From contig JAIELH010000026.1 of the NCBI GenBank assembly GCA_019753125.1, positions 1 to 64,000 on the forward strand: a DNA stretch of 64,000 bases. The letters run 5' to 3'. The notes beneath the pieces are model-generated. The model did no database searches, was not told the DNA's origin, and saw only the letters and a list, made by a program, of their open reading frames with translations. Below, one piece after another: positions 37,490 through 46,201 of the stretch; position 1 is the stretch's first letter, and each line of letters starts with the position of its first letter. Source of the stretch: Gallionellaceae bacterium (GTDB taxonomy: Bacteria > Pseudomonadota > Gammaproteobacteria > Burkholderiales > Gallionellaceae). Both the position numbers and the translations under genes were made by a program.

Positions 37490-38530
37490 ATGCCTGATTT
37501 TCATCTTCTTGCTCTTGAACACCTCGATACGGCAGTCATCCTGCTGGATGAAGCGTCGCGTATCGTCTACCTCAATCCGGCCGCAGAGCATCTGTTTGAC
37601 ATAAGCGGCAAAAATTTGTTGGGGCATCCGGTTGATCAGGCGTTCACACACGCCGAGCAACTGTCCAGCGCGATGCGCCAGGCGATAAGCAACAACGCCA
37701 GTTATATCGAGCATGACCTGACGCTTGGCACGCATGCGCACGGCAAATTGCATCTGCGTTGTGCGGCAACGCCGCTGCAATATTCGGAACATTATTTGCT
37801 GCTGGAGTTTCATCCGATAGACCGGCCGCTGAAGCTGGCGCGCGAAGAGCAGATGCTGGATCAGACGCAGGCCAACCGCCTGCTGCTGCGCAATCTGGCG
37901 CACGAGATAAAAAACCCGCTGGGCGGCATACGCGGCGCGGCGCAGTTGCTCGAACAGGAACTGGAAAAACCGGCATTGCGCGAATATACCCAGGTCATCG
38001 TGCAAGAGGCAGACCGGCTGCGCTCGTTGATGGAGAAGCTGCTCAGCCCGCAAAATGCATCGCACTATAGCGCGCTCAATATCCACGAAGTCATGGAGCG
38101 GGTGCGCAGTGTGGTGCTGGCGGAAATGCCGGCGGAGCTTGAAATACAGCGCGACTACGACATCAGCCTGCCGGCGCTGGTCGGCGACAAGGAGCAACTG
38201 ATACAGGCGATGCTCAACATCGTGCGCAACGCAGCACAAGCGATGCAGGGCAGCGGCACCATCACGCTGCGCACCCGCATCGCGCGCCAGGTGACGCTGA
38301 TCAAGCGCCGCCACCGGCTCGCGGTGATGGTGCAAATTATCGATAACGGCCCCGGCATCCCCGTGGAATTGCAGGACAAGATTTTTTATCCGCTGGTATC
38401 GGGGCGTGCCAACGGCCACGGCCTGGGGTTGACACTGGCGCAGGACTACGTCAGCCAGCATCACGGCACGATAGAATTCGACAGCGAACCGGGGCGCACG
38501 TGTTTTACCGTGCTGCTTCCTCTTCCATAA
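37490..38530 (+). CDS. glnL: Nitrogen regulation sensor histidine kinase NtrB
   Basis: This 346-residue cytosolic kinase/phosphatase controls NtrC in response to PII. An N-terminal PAS domain (LDTAVILLDEASRIVYLNPAAEHLF) is followed by the H-box LRNLAHEIKNPLGGIRGAAQ with the phospho-accepting His. The N-box (MLNIVRNAAQAM) and the G-boxes DNGPGIPV and GRANGHGLGLTLA complete the ATPase domain. It is followed by ntrC after six bases. MITE-like element 3 ends 41 bp upstream of the start. Confidence 0.94.
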   Translation: MPDFHLLALEHLDTAVILLDEASRIVYLNPAAEHLFDISGKNLLGHPVDQAFTHAEQLSSAMRQAISNNASYIEHDLTLGTHAHGKLHLRCAATPLQYSEHYLLLEFHPIDRPLKLAREEQMLDQTQANRLLLRNLAHEIKNPLGGIRGAAQLLEQELEKPALREYTQVIVQEADRLRSLMEKLLSPQNASHYSALNIHEVMERVRSVVLAEMPAELEIQRDYDISLPALVGDKEQLIQAMLNIVRNAAQAMQGSGTITLRTRIARQVTLIKRRHRLAVMVQIIDNGPGIPVELQDKIFYPLVSGRANGHGLGLTLAQDYVSQHHGTIEFDSEPGRTCFTVLLPLP

Positions 38531-38536
38531 AGGTAA

Positions 38537-39958
<1,422 letters not shown>

Positions 39959-40223
39959 GTGTTGCGTGAACAGTGTAATTTGCTGGAACAGATTTATTGG
40001 CGATGATAAATGCGCACTCCGTGCGATGAGCAGCCGTTCGCTCAATTGATTTCCCATAGGGGGTCAAAAAAACGGCTGCGGTGCATTTCATCTATATCTT
40101 TCGGTCTATTGACCGGGAGTTTGCCAAGGGGTAGGGTGCGGTGCAGTGAGCCGGGGCGACCGACAGAGCGGTAACGTGCCTAGCAGTGGAGATGCCGTGT
40201 ATCCATCTATAGACACAGAACTC

Positions 40224-40261
40224 CACCTATGGCAACAAATGCCTATAGGTGGGTATTTTTC
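40224..40261 (+). terminator. Terminator hairpin between ntrC and the cassette array
   Basis: CCACCTATGGCA, loop ACAAA, TGCCTATAGGTGG followed by GTATTTTT gives a 12-bp stem with one bulge and a T tract. The 369-bp stretch from 39959 to 40327 holds no gene that I can support, only this hairpin and the first cassette boundary. Confidence 0.65.
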
Positions 40262-40273
40262 GATGATGTATAT

Positions 40274-40285
40274 TTTACGTTGGGC
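40274..40285 (+). other. Integron recombination half-site (5' boundary of array 1)
   Basis: TTTACGTTGGGC ends in the core site GTTRRRY (GTTGGGC, 40279-40285) with the same leading bases as attC site 3. No matching RYYYAAC half is seen upstream, so it looks like the right end of a truncated attC or an attI-like junction. Confidence 0.6.
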
Positions 40286-40327
40286 ATCGTCATTGGGGTT
40301 GTGAAGATTCATTACTTGGAGAAATAA

Positions 40328-40897
40328 ATGCGTACGTTGATTATCGTAATTTTTGCTGTGCTGCTCGTCGGATGTGCGAACACCACACAGAGATACGGAA
40401 TTTCTACAGAGAACAACCAAATCCTGAGAGGTATTGAAAGTCCGCATCAAATTAAGGTTGGTGTATTTACCAGCTCTGGGCCAAACAGCGCGACAATTAA
40501 TTGCCGTAGCGTGCGTCCACTTATCGTACCATCATCATCCTATGAGTCCTATATCAGGGAGGCACTGATTGACGAGCTAAAGCTATCTGGTCTCTATTCA
40601 GACACCGCTAGCACCGAGCTTACAATGCACTTTGAAAAAATTGATTTCAGCTCCGCGCTGACTGGCAATTGGGTAATTAGCGCGCAGTTCGCTGTTGCAG
40701 GAAAATCATCTTTTACGATAACGAGCAACTATGGAATTCCTGACGTAAACTTCGGGCCAGACCTTGCTTGTTCAAATACAGCGTCAGCATTTGTACCGGC
40801 AGTTCAAAACTTCCTGAAGACCTTATTCCTCGACCCACGGTTCAAGGAGGCTATTCTTGGCTCCGGCAATTCCAAGTCGGCATCTACTACTCGGTAA
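40328..40897 (+). CDS. Cassette gene: small lipoprotein of unknown function
   Basis: This 189-residue protein has a type II signal peptide and lipobox (FAVLLVGCANTTQ, lipidated Cys near residue 16), so it is predicted to be anchored in the cell envelope. The remainder is beta-rich (NQILRGIESPHQIKVGVFTS, SSYESYIREALIDELKLSGLY) and resembles generic cassette- and envelope-borne lipoproteins, but I cannot name a family. GGAGAAATA precedes the ATG. It is the first cassette of array 1: the 5' core site is 43 bp upstream and attC site 1 begins 13 bp after the stop. Codon use is more AT-rich than in the flanking genes. Confidence 0.75.
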   Translation: MRTLIIVIFAVLLVGCANTTQRYGISTENNQILRGIESPHQIKVGVFTSSGPNSATINCRSVRPLIVPSSSYESYIREALIDELKLSGLYSDTASTELTMHFEKIDFSSALTGNWVISAQFAVAGKSSFTITSNYGIPDVNFGPDLACSNTASAFVPAVQNFLKTLFLDPRFKEAILGSGNSKSASTTR

Positions 40898-40909
40898 AGT
40901 AGTTTCGAT

Positions 40910-40973
40910 GCCCAACCCTACATTCGATCGGGGCAGGCCAGAAGCGGCCTGCCCCTCAATTTGAACGCCGGGC
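40910..40973 (+). other. attC site 1
   Basis: GCCCAAC (40910-40916) pairs with GCCGGGC (40967-40973), a variant of GTTGGGC. The 64-bp interior folds on a perfect stem GGGGCAGGCC / GGCCTGCCCC. It has the expected spacing of an integron attC. Confidence 0.8.
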
Positions 40974-40979
40974 TTTAGA

Positions 40980-41366
40980 ATGCAATTGTCACAATTCCGC
41001 GCCAAATTTCTGCTGACTACTTTGCTACAATTTCTGATCCATGCAAACGATGCCGCTGCGAGAGGCGGATACACCGGCACTTGTCGTGGCCCTGAAAATG
41101 AGTGTGGTGGTAGTGCAATTATCGGCTTCAGTTTCATTGCTTTTGTAGCCATCTATTTTAAGGTTTTGGGTAAGCGCCCAGCGAAGGACTGTCCAGGCTT
41201 CTTTCTCATACTGATTTTCATGGGCATTTCAATTGCGCTCGCTTTCGTTACAGTTATAATTGCTTCAAGCGTTGTTGGGCTTTCGTTGCTTTGGGCGTGG
41301 CTACTGGGTGGTATATCCTGCTTTACTTCGTTTGCTTATCTGCTTAACCTCTCATTCACAAAATGA
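40980..41366 (+). CDS. Cassette gene: small integral membrane protein
   Basis: This is a 128-residue protein. An N-terminal hydrophobic segment could be a signal peptide (AKFLLTTLLQFLIHANDAAA). A short Cys/Gly-rich loop (TCRGPENECGG) and three predicted transmembrane helices follow (IIGFSFIAFVAIYFKVL; FFLILIFMGISIALAF; a helix pair near the end). I do not recognise a family. The start lies only seven bases after the attC core, so no separate ribosome site exists. It may depend on reinitiation from the upstream cassette, or the true start may be internal. It is bounded by attC sites 1 and 2. Confidence 0.6.
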   Translation: MQLSQFRAKFLLTTLLQFLIHANDAAARGGYTGTCRGPENECGGSAIIGFSFIAFVAIYFKVLGKRPAKDCPGFFLILIFMGISIALAFVTVIIASSVVGLSLLWAWLLGGISCFTSFAYLLNLSFTK

Positions 41367-41373
41367 CACAGTT

Positions 41374-41432
41374 GCCCAACCCATCAGTCAAGCGGGACTG
41401 AAGCGGCCTGCCCCTCAATTTGAACGTTGGGC
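41374..41432 (+). other. attC site 2
   Basis: GCCCAAC (41374-41380) and GTTGGGC (41426-41432) are perfectly complementary core sites 59 bp apart. The interior contains AGTCAAGCGGGACTG and GCCTGCCCCTCAATTTGAAC, shared with attC site 1 and with the attC of array 2. Confidence 0.85.
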
Positions 41433-41458
41433 ACTATCTAATGAGAAAAGGGGACGCT

Positions 41459-41920
41459 ATGAGCTTAGATAACGTATCGAAATTATTTGGAATAATTTCT
41501 TCTCTTGTTGCGGTGGTCGCACTCCTTTGGAATGTTCATGTCTTTCAGGCAACAGCTAAGAGTAATGAGGAGGTGTTGCGCTCAACAGTTGCACAGCAAC
41601 AAGAGTCAGCAGCAGTCGAGTTGCACAATAGCTACCTAAATCTTGTATTTCAAAATTCGGCTTTTGCGTTCGAGAAGCAGAATGTTGCAGACCTCCCACC
41701 TGAGAAACAACAACGCTACATATTGTTTGCAATAGCCACTGTCAGAGTCGCAGAACGACTTTACTCGCTCACGAAGGGAAATCCGCTTTGGAATCGCTCT
41801 ATTGATGAAATGCTCTCAAATCATCTTGAGTTCATAGCCACAAATTTTTCCTGCAGCGATTTTAGTCCAGAATTTGGTGCTTACCTAAAAAAGAGGGTCA
41901 ACAACCTTGCTTGCAAATAG
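41459..41920 (+). CDS. Cassette gene: single-pass membrane protein of unknown function
   Basis: This 153-residue protein has one N-terminal transmembrane helix (FGIISSLVAVVALLWNVHVF). A helical cytoplasmic or periplasmic domain follows (AVELHNSYLNLVFQNSAFAF, ATVRVAERLYSLTKGNPLW, then a Cys-containing end). I cannot place it in a family. ATG 41459 is chosen because AAAGGGGAC precedes it; a TTG at 41420 would start inside attC site 2. It is bounded by attC sites 2 and 3. Confidence 0.65.
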   Translation: MSLDNVSKLFGIISSLVAVVALLWNVHVFQATAKSNEEVLRSTVAQQQESAAVELHNSYLNLVFQNSAFAFEKQNVADLPPEKQQRYILFAIATVRVAERLYSLTKGNPLWNRSIDEMLSNHLEFIATNFSCSDFSPEFGAYLKKRVNNLACK

Positions 41921-41925
41921 CCTTT

Positions 41926-41988
41926 GCCCAACCCGGCAGTCGAGAGGGGCTGCGCAAAAGCGCGCAGCCCCTCACTTTTACGTTGGGC
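41926..41988 (+). other. attC site 3
   Basis: GCCCAAC (41926-41932) and GTTGGGC (41982-41988) flank a 63-bp site with the stem GAGGGGCTGCGC / GCGCAGCCCCTC. The TGCGCAAAAGCGCGCAGCCCC segment also occurs in the array 2 attC at 53670-53735. Confidence 0.9.
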
Positions 41989-42029
41989 ATCACTACAATT
42001 CACCTTAACAAATTTGGAGCGTATTCATA

Positions 42030-42761
42030 ATGACGACACGACACGACACGGAAACTGAATATGAGAGAAATCAGCGATTCAACTCCCTCGTGTCTTACCT
42101 TCATTCGTTCCGATACAGAAACATTCTGACGCTGTTCAAGGCCATTGCACGAGAAACAGACGGTAAGCCGATTAAAGTCATCGATATTGGTTGCGCTCAT
42201 GCCAAATTGTTCTCGGTACTCAATGAACGCTTCGATATTGACTATACGGGTATTGAAATTAACTCTGTTTTTGTCGAGGCTGCGCGCTCAAGATACGCCG
42301 GAGACCCGAACTTTCGTGTGATACACGATTCCGCCGCAAACGCTTTAGCGAATTTGAAGCACGCCGACATTATTGTCGCTTTGGAAACACTCGAACATAT
42401 ACCGGAACATGATGTGGTACGAATTATCGAGGCTGTTGCTGCTGCTAAACCACGACTTTTCGTATGCTCGGTGCCGGTAGAAATTGGCCCGGCCATTTGG
42501 CTAAAGAATGTTGGCTCTCTCGTTACCGGCTATATGCGCCATAAGGAATATCGCTGGTCTGAGACATTTTGGGCTGGGCTATATCAACTCGATAGGTTGC
42601 CGCCGCATGATACCGGCCACAAGGGCTTTGATTGGAGGTGGTTGGCACAGACAATTCATCACAATATGAAGATCAAAGAGACCCGTTGCTTCCCATTGAG
42701 CCTATTGCCTGCTGCGGTTGCCTTTTCAGTATTCATGATCGCAGAGCCGAGGGAGCAGTGA
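42030..42761 (+). CDS. Cassette gene: class I SAM-dependent methyltransferase
   Basis: This 243-residue protein has a Rossmann methyltransferase core: motif I KVIDIGCAHAKLFSVL (a GxGxG variant reading GCAHA), an acidic motif II end YTGIEIN, and IIVALETLEHIPEHD. It resembles methyltransferase type 11/12 proteins that act on small molecules or glycans; the substrate is unknown. The C-terminus has a hydrophobic stretch (PLSLLPAAVAFSVFMIAE). It is bounded by attC sites 3 and 4, and the stop overlaps attC site 4 by a few bases. Confidence 0.8.
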   Translation: MTTRHDTETEYERNQRFNSLVSYLHSFRYRNILTLFKAIARETDGKPIKVIDIGCAHAKLFSVLNERFDIDYTGIEINSVFVEAARSRYAGDPNFRVIHDSAANALANLKHADIIVALETLEHIPEHDVVRIIEAVAAAKPRLFVCSVPVEIGPAIWLKNVGSLVTGYMRHKEYRWSETFWAGLYQLDRLPPHDTGHKGFDWRWLAQTIHHNMKIKETRCFPLSLLPAAVAFSVFMIAEPREQ

Positions 42762-42762
42762 T

Positions 42763-42829
42763 GCCCAACCCGGTGGTCAACCGTACCTTTCGCATAAAGC
42801 CGCGCAGCGCCGGTTAGCTCTCGTTAGGG
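42763..42829 (+). other. attC site 4 (divergent)
   Basis: GCCCAAC (42763-42769) is followed 53 bp later by GTTAGGG (42823-42829), which departs from GTTRRRY at the last base. The interior pairs AACCG with CGGTT. It is a more degenerate site than 2 and 3. Confidence 0.6.
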
Positions 42830-42981
42830 ATACGCTGAACAAGCCCCGATTTTCGACAGCTATTCGGCGCATCCGGTTTTTCATGTTGATACTTTTTCTA
42901 CAGCTTCGTTAGCGGCCGAACCAAGACAACTGGGAAAGCCAAGAGTAAAATGCCTTAGTCTCAGCCAAAGGAGTATTCACC

Positions 42982-43212
42982 ATGTCTGCATTGCTAGTCG
43001 AGTTAGAGAAACAAGCATGTTCACTTTTGCCTGAAGAGCGAGCACATCTTGCTGAGGTTCTGCTTGAGTCACTACATGACTCCCACCTGTCCGAAATCGA
43101 AACAGAGTGGGAACGAGAAATTGAGAAGCGTGTCGCCGCTTTCGACAGGGGGGAACTACAGATCTATCCGGCAGAGGATGTGTTTGCTGAAGCAAGGCGC
43201 ATGACCCAGTGA
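42982..43212 (+). CDS. Antitoxin of a ParE/RelE-type toxin-antitoxin pair
   Basis: This 76-residue protein resembles the putative addiction module component family (PF09720 type): LLPEERAHLAEVLLESL, an acidic middle (EIETEWEREIEKR) and a short tail. It should neutralise the toxin encoded immediately downstream, whose start overlaps its stop by four bases. GGAG precedes the ATG. The 150 bp upstream hold only cassette-boundary sequence. Confidence 0.8.
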   Translation: MSALLVELEKQACSLLPEERAHLAEVLLESLHDSHLSEIETEWEREIEKRVAAFDRGELQIYPAEDVFAEARRMTQ

Positions 43213-43511
43213 AGCGAGCACGTTTTGTCGCAGAAGTTCGCCAAGAATTTCTTGCTGAGGTCGCTTATTACAACGAAGCACAACCGGGCTTAGGAAAGCG
43301 CTTTACCAAAGCCGTCGAAGAAGCAACTGTCCGAGCATTGACTTTCCCGCTATCAGGGACACCATCAGCTTCAAATACGAGGCGCGTTTTTCTCAAAGGG
43401 TTTCCTTTCTCGCTTTTCTACCGGCAAGAGGGCGAAGGTATAGTCGTTTTTGCAGCTTCACATAATTCTCGTAAACCCCGTTACTGGGTCGGTCGTACCC
43501 GTGGCCGCTAA
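43209..43511 (+). CDS. ParE/RelE-superfamily toxin
   Basis: This 100-residue basic protein has the RelE/ParE fold markers: FLAEVAYYNEAQPGLGKRF, FPLSGTPSASNTRRVFLKGF, and FSLFYRQEGEGIVVFAASHN followed by a basic C-terminus. Toxins of this family act on DNA gyrase or cut mRNA at the ribosome; which applies here cannot be told. It is co-translated with the antitoxin through a GTGA overlap (GTG start at 43209). The stop overlaps a CGCTAAC half-site. Confidence 0.85.
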   Translation: MKRARFVAEVRQEFLAEVAYYNEAQPGLGKRFTKAVEEATVRALTFPLSGTPSASNTRRVFLKGFPFSLFYRQEGEGIVVFAASHNSRKPRYWVGRTRGR

Positions 43512-43621
43512 CCCGGCGGTAAGGTAACGAAGTTTTGCATTACGACATTTCCACATTTTTATTTCATTTACACCATCAACACTGGCATTTTGCCGGGCGG
43601 ATCAGGCTTAATTGATCCCTT

Positions 43622-43966
43622 TCATGCATCAAACGCATTCTTGATCCATTGCATCTGTTTGCCCTGCGCGTCATCGGTCAGCACGACATCGAAGCGGCAC
43701 TGTGGTGTGTTGGCGAGGGTGGAAAGATACTGTTGTGCGGTGCGGATGATGCGCTGTTGTTTGCGGGTGTCGATGCTGGCCGCCGCGCCGCCGAAATCCG
43801 CATTGCGCCGCAGGCGCACCTCGACGAATACCAGTACCGCACCGTCGCGCATGATCAGGTCGATTTCGCCGAAACGGCTGCGGTAATTCTGCGTGACCAG
43901 ATTCAATCCGTGTTGCCGCAAGTACTGCGCCGCCTGCTGTTCGGCCTGCGCGCCGGTGCCGTTCAT
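43622..43966 (-). CDS. yraN: UPF0102 family protein YraN (PD-(D/E)xK nuclease-like)
   Basis: This is a 114-residue small nuclease-fold protein. The family core is NYRSRFGEIDLIMRDGAVLVFVEVRLR. The usual E-x-K of the active site reads EVR here. Its role is unclear, possibly Holliday-junction or repair related. It overlaps lpoA by four bases, and the yraN-lpoA-rsmI cluster is typical of beta- and gammaproteobacteria. The cassette array ends about 80-110 bp from its 3' end. Confidence 0.88.
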   Translation of the reverse strand: MNGTGAQAEQQAAQYLRQHGLNLVTQNYRSRFGEIDLIMRDGAVLVFVEVRLRRNADFGGAAASIDTRKQQRIIRTAQQYLSTLANTPQCRFDVVLTDDAQGKQMQWIKNAFDA

Positions 43967-45090
43967 GGCTTCCCGGCTGGCTGTTCGGGAAATACCGGCG
44001 CTACAGATACGGGTTGCATGTTGTCGGGTTGTGCCTGCCCCTGGGAGAAGCTCGCCGGAGCTCCAGCACGCTGAAAGTGGCGACCGCGAAGCTGTATGTT
44101 TCCGGTTACCCCGTCCAGCGGCAGAGCGTCATGGACTTTATCGGTTAGCAGCAATTGAATCAGCCGGAATGCGTCGATGCCGAGCGCATAAAGCCGTTCG
44201 CGCTCTGCGGGAAGCGGCGGATTGGCGCGCGGGTAAATCATCACCGCCGGGTGGTCGGCTTGCAGCAACCAGGGCATGTCGACAAAATGGACGCCATTCA
44301 AATCATAATTGGTCAGCGGATTGTGGTTGCCGGCAAAGATTTGCGAGGTGGCGTAGATCGGCAATTTGCCCGGCAAATAAGGGCGGATCAGGGTGGCTTT
44401 GCCGGTATCGACGGCTAGAAATACCGCTGTGCCGGACTGGTTGTTGATACCGGCGAGCGCAACGCGGTCTCCGTTGAATTCGATTCCTTGCAACAGCGCC
44501 CCGCCGGATGCGCGCCATTCATCCTCGAAAGCCAGTTGCAAACGATGGGATAACTGTGTGCCGGCGGCGATGACGATGGCCTGATGCAGGCCATGCTGCG
44601 CGGCCAGTTGCGCGGCTTGCCGCGCTTCTGCTTCCACATCCATGCCGAAAAAGTACAAGCGTCCGGCCGCTTCACTATCCGTGATATTCAGTGCGAGGGT
44701 CGGCACCGGGATATCTTTTTCTGCCGCCAGCGTGTTGACGCCATTGCGTGTCAGCGGGCCGGCTATCGCACGGGCGCCGCTGGCGACGGCCAGGCGATAT
44801 AACGCAACGATGTCGTTGCTCTCATCGAAGCATCCATATACGCGTACCGGCAGGCCTTGCAAATCCTGACCGGCCGCCGCCTGGAATCCCTGCTCCACCG
44901 CTTCGGCGGCCGAGCCGAAGATTGCCGACTTCAGCGGCAGCAACAGCGCGATGTGCGGCACGGGTTTTTCGTTGCCGGGAACGAGCGGCATGACAGCCGC
45001 ATCGGTGGCGCAAGCAAAACCGCTCACGTATAGTGCCAAGAGAACCGATAGCCCCAGAAAATCCGATAACCAGAGGAACACACGTTGCAT
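43963..45090 (-). CDS. lpoA: Penicillin-binding protein activator LpoA-like (LppC family)
   Basis: This 375-residue envelope protein has an N-terminal signal sequence (MQRVFLWLSDFLGLSVLLAL...). The periplasmic-binding-protein fold of the LppC family is visible in HIALLLPLKSAIFGSAAEAV, RAIAGPLTRNGV, IYATSQIFAGNHNP and NLNGV/HFVDMPWLL-like segments. In E. coli LpoA stimulates PBP1A. Here it is shorter than E. coli LpoA because the N-terminal TPR domain is missing, which is usual for betaproteobacteria. The probable partner mrcA is at 10647-12992. Its ATG (45090) overlaps the start of the divergent rsmI. Confidence 0.8.
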   Translation of the reverse strand: MQRVFLWLSDFLGLSVLLALYVSGFACATDAAVMPLVPGNEKPVPHIALLLPLKSAIFGSAAEAVEQGFQAAAGQDLQGLPVRVYGCFDESNDIVALYRLAVASGARAIAGPLTRNGVNTLAAEKDIPVPTLALNITDSEAAGRLYFFGMDVEAEARQAAQLAAQHGLHQAIVIAAGTQLSHRLQLAFEDEWRASGGALLQGIEFNGDRVALAGINNQSGTAVFLAVDTGKATLIRPYLPGKLPIYATSQIFAGNHNPLTNYDLNGVHFVDMPWLLQADHPAVMIYPRANPPLPAERERLYALGIDAFRLIQLLLTDKVHDALPLDGVTGNIQLRGRHFQRAGAPASFSQGQAQPDNMQPVSVAPVFPEQPAGKP

Positions 45091-45954
45091 AACGAACGAC
45101 CGCAAAAACTGGAACCCGCATTATATGTAGTTGCCACCCCGATTGGTAATTTGCGCGATATCACGCTGCGCGCGCTGGATGTGCTGGCGGCGGCTGACGT
45201 GGTCGCGGCGGAAGACACGCGCAATACCGCCCATCTGTTGACGCATCACGGCATCGGCGCAAGCCGGCTGATGGCGGTGCATCAGCACAATGAACGCGGC
45301 GCTGCGGAAAAAATCGTCGCGTTGCTGCAGGCGGGACAAAGCGTCGCATTTGTCAGCGACGCGGGCACCCCGGCCGTCAGCGATCCGGGCGCATTGCTGG
45401 TGCAGGCCGTGCTGGCGGCGGGCCTGCGCGTCATTCCGATTCCCGGCGCGAGTGCCGCAATCGCGGCACTGTCGGTCTCCGGGCTGAATCATCCGCATTT
45501 CCTGTTCTATGGCTTCCTGCCGAACAAGTCCGCCGCACGGCGTACGGTTCTGGAATCCTTGCGCGACCATCCCTGCACGCTGGCATTTTACGAAGCGCCA
45601 CACCGCATCGTCGAATGCGTGGCCGACCTGCATGCGGTGCTGGGCGGCGAGCGGCAGATCGTGCTGGCGCGCGAGATCACCAAGCTGTTCGAAACGATTC
45701 ATGCCTGCCGCCTGGCCGATGCCGAGGCCTGGTTGCTGTCCGACAGCAACCGGCAGCGCGGCGAGTTTGTCGTGCTGGTTTCCGGTGCGGGACCGCAACC
45801 AGGTTTGCCTGCCGAGGTAAGGCGCATTCTCGAAGCGCTGCTCGGAGAATTGCCGCTCAAACAGGCGGTGCAGCTCGCCGCAAAAATCAGCATGGCCAAC
45901 CGCAACGACCTGTATCAACTGGCGCTGGAAATAAAAGATTCACGGCAGCCATAG
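45085..45954 (+). CDS. rsmI: 16S rRNA (cytidine1402-2'-O)-methyltransferase
   Basis: This 289-residue tetrapyrrole-methylase-fold enzyme 2'-O-methylates C1402 of 16S rRNA. Conserved motifs are YVVATPIGNLRDITLRAL, EDTRNTAHLL, VSDAGTPAVSDPG, PIPGASAAIAALSVSG, FYGFLP, and FYEAPHRI. The only usable start is TTG 45085: an in-frame stop lies 15 bp upstream and AGAGGA stands at the right distance. This start overlaps that of divergent lpoA. The protein is of normal length. Confidence 0.93.
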   Translation: MHNERPQKLEPALYVVATPIGNLRDITLRALDVLAAADVVAAEDTRNTAHLLTHHGIGASRLMAVHQHNERGAAEKIVALLQAGQSVAFVSDAGTPAVSDPGALLVQAVLAAGLRVIPIPGASAAIAALSVSGLNHPHFLFYGFLPNKSAARRTVLESLRDHPCTLAFYEAPHRIVECVADLHAVLGGERQIVLAREITKLFETIHACRLADAEAWLLSDSNRQRGEFVVLVSGAGPQPGLPAEVRRILEALLGELPLKQAVQLAAKISMANRNDLYQLALEIKDSRQP

Positions 45955-46095
45955 CGTCCTCAGAACTTATGTGGGATGCCATACAGTATTGACAGTATTT
46001 CGCAAAACGCGGAAACTGTGCGCCATAACCAGCGACTTAACGAGTGTTGTTTGCTCACCTAGTCAGATGGCCAGTAGCTCTATCAGTAGTTCATT

Positions 46096-46147
46096 AGTGC
46101 CGATTTGACATCAGCTTGCGGGGCACTTAAAAGATTCCAGCTAAAGC
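46096..46147 (+). promoter_or_regulatory. SAM-II (SAM-alpha) riboswitch upstream of metX
   Basis: The stretch AGTGCC (46096-46101), GATTTGA, GCTTGC, GGCACT (46122-46127), TTAAAAG, then GCTAAAG follows the SAM-II pattern: a P1 stem, a loop with conserved GAUUUGA and CUUGC, a UUAAA linker and a 3' GCUAAA strand. AGCT at 46113-46116 and 46139-46142 can form the P2 pseudoknot. It precedes metX, a methionine-synthesis gene, and is followed at once by a terminator-like hairpin, so SAM should reduce expression. Confidence 0.8.
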
Positions 46148-46152
46148 GAGGC

Positions 46153-46189
46153 AACCCGTTTTGGCACAAGCTGAACGGGTTTTGTTTTT
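46153..46189 (+). terminator. Attenuator-type terminator between the riboswitch and metX
   Basis: AACCCGTT (46153-46160) pairs with AACGGGTT (46174-46181), followed by TTGTTTTT. It lies between the SAM-II aptamer and the metX start, so it is best read as the expression platform or a leader terminator. Confidence 0.7.
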
Positions 46190-46201
46190 GGGATAGACAT
46201 T

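Larger units (their letters stand above)
42908..43512 (+). other. Toxin-antitoxin cassette bounded by complementary half-sites
   Basis: GTTAGCGGCC at 42908-42917 and its exact complement GGCCGCTAAC at 43503-43512 bracket the toxin-antitoxin genes, like the R' and R'' boxes of successive attC sites. After 43512 the bases CCGGCGGTAAGGTAACG look like an attC remnant. The boundary assignment is inferred. Confidence 0.5.

Noticed and set aside
40106..40450. A 114-codon minus-strand frame at the start of cassette array 1
   Set aside because: It crosses the terminator, the core site and the lipoprotein gene antisense, with no supporting motif.
45989..46017. TTGACA upstream of the metX riboswitch as a strong promoter
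   Set aside because: The -35 is perfect, but no acceptable -10 hexamer is seen at 16-18 bp, so the promoter of metX is left unassigned.
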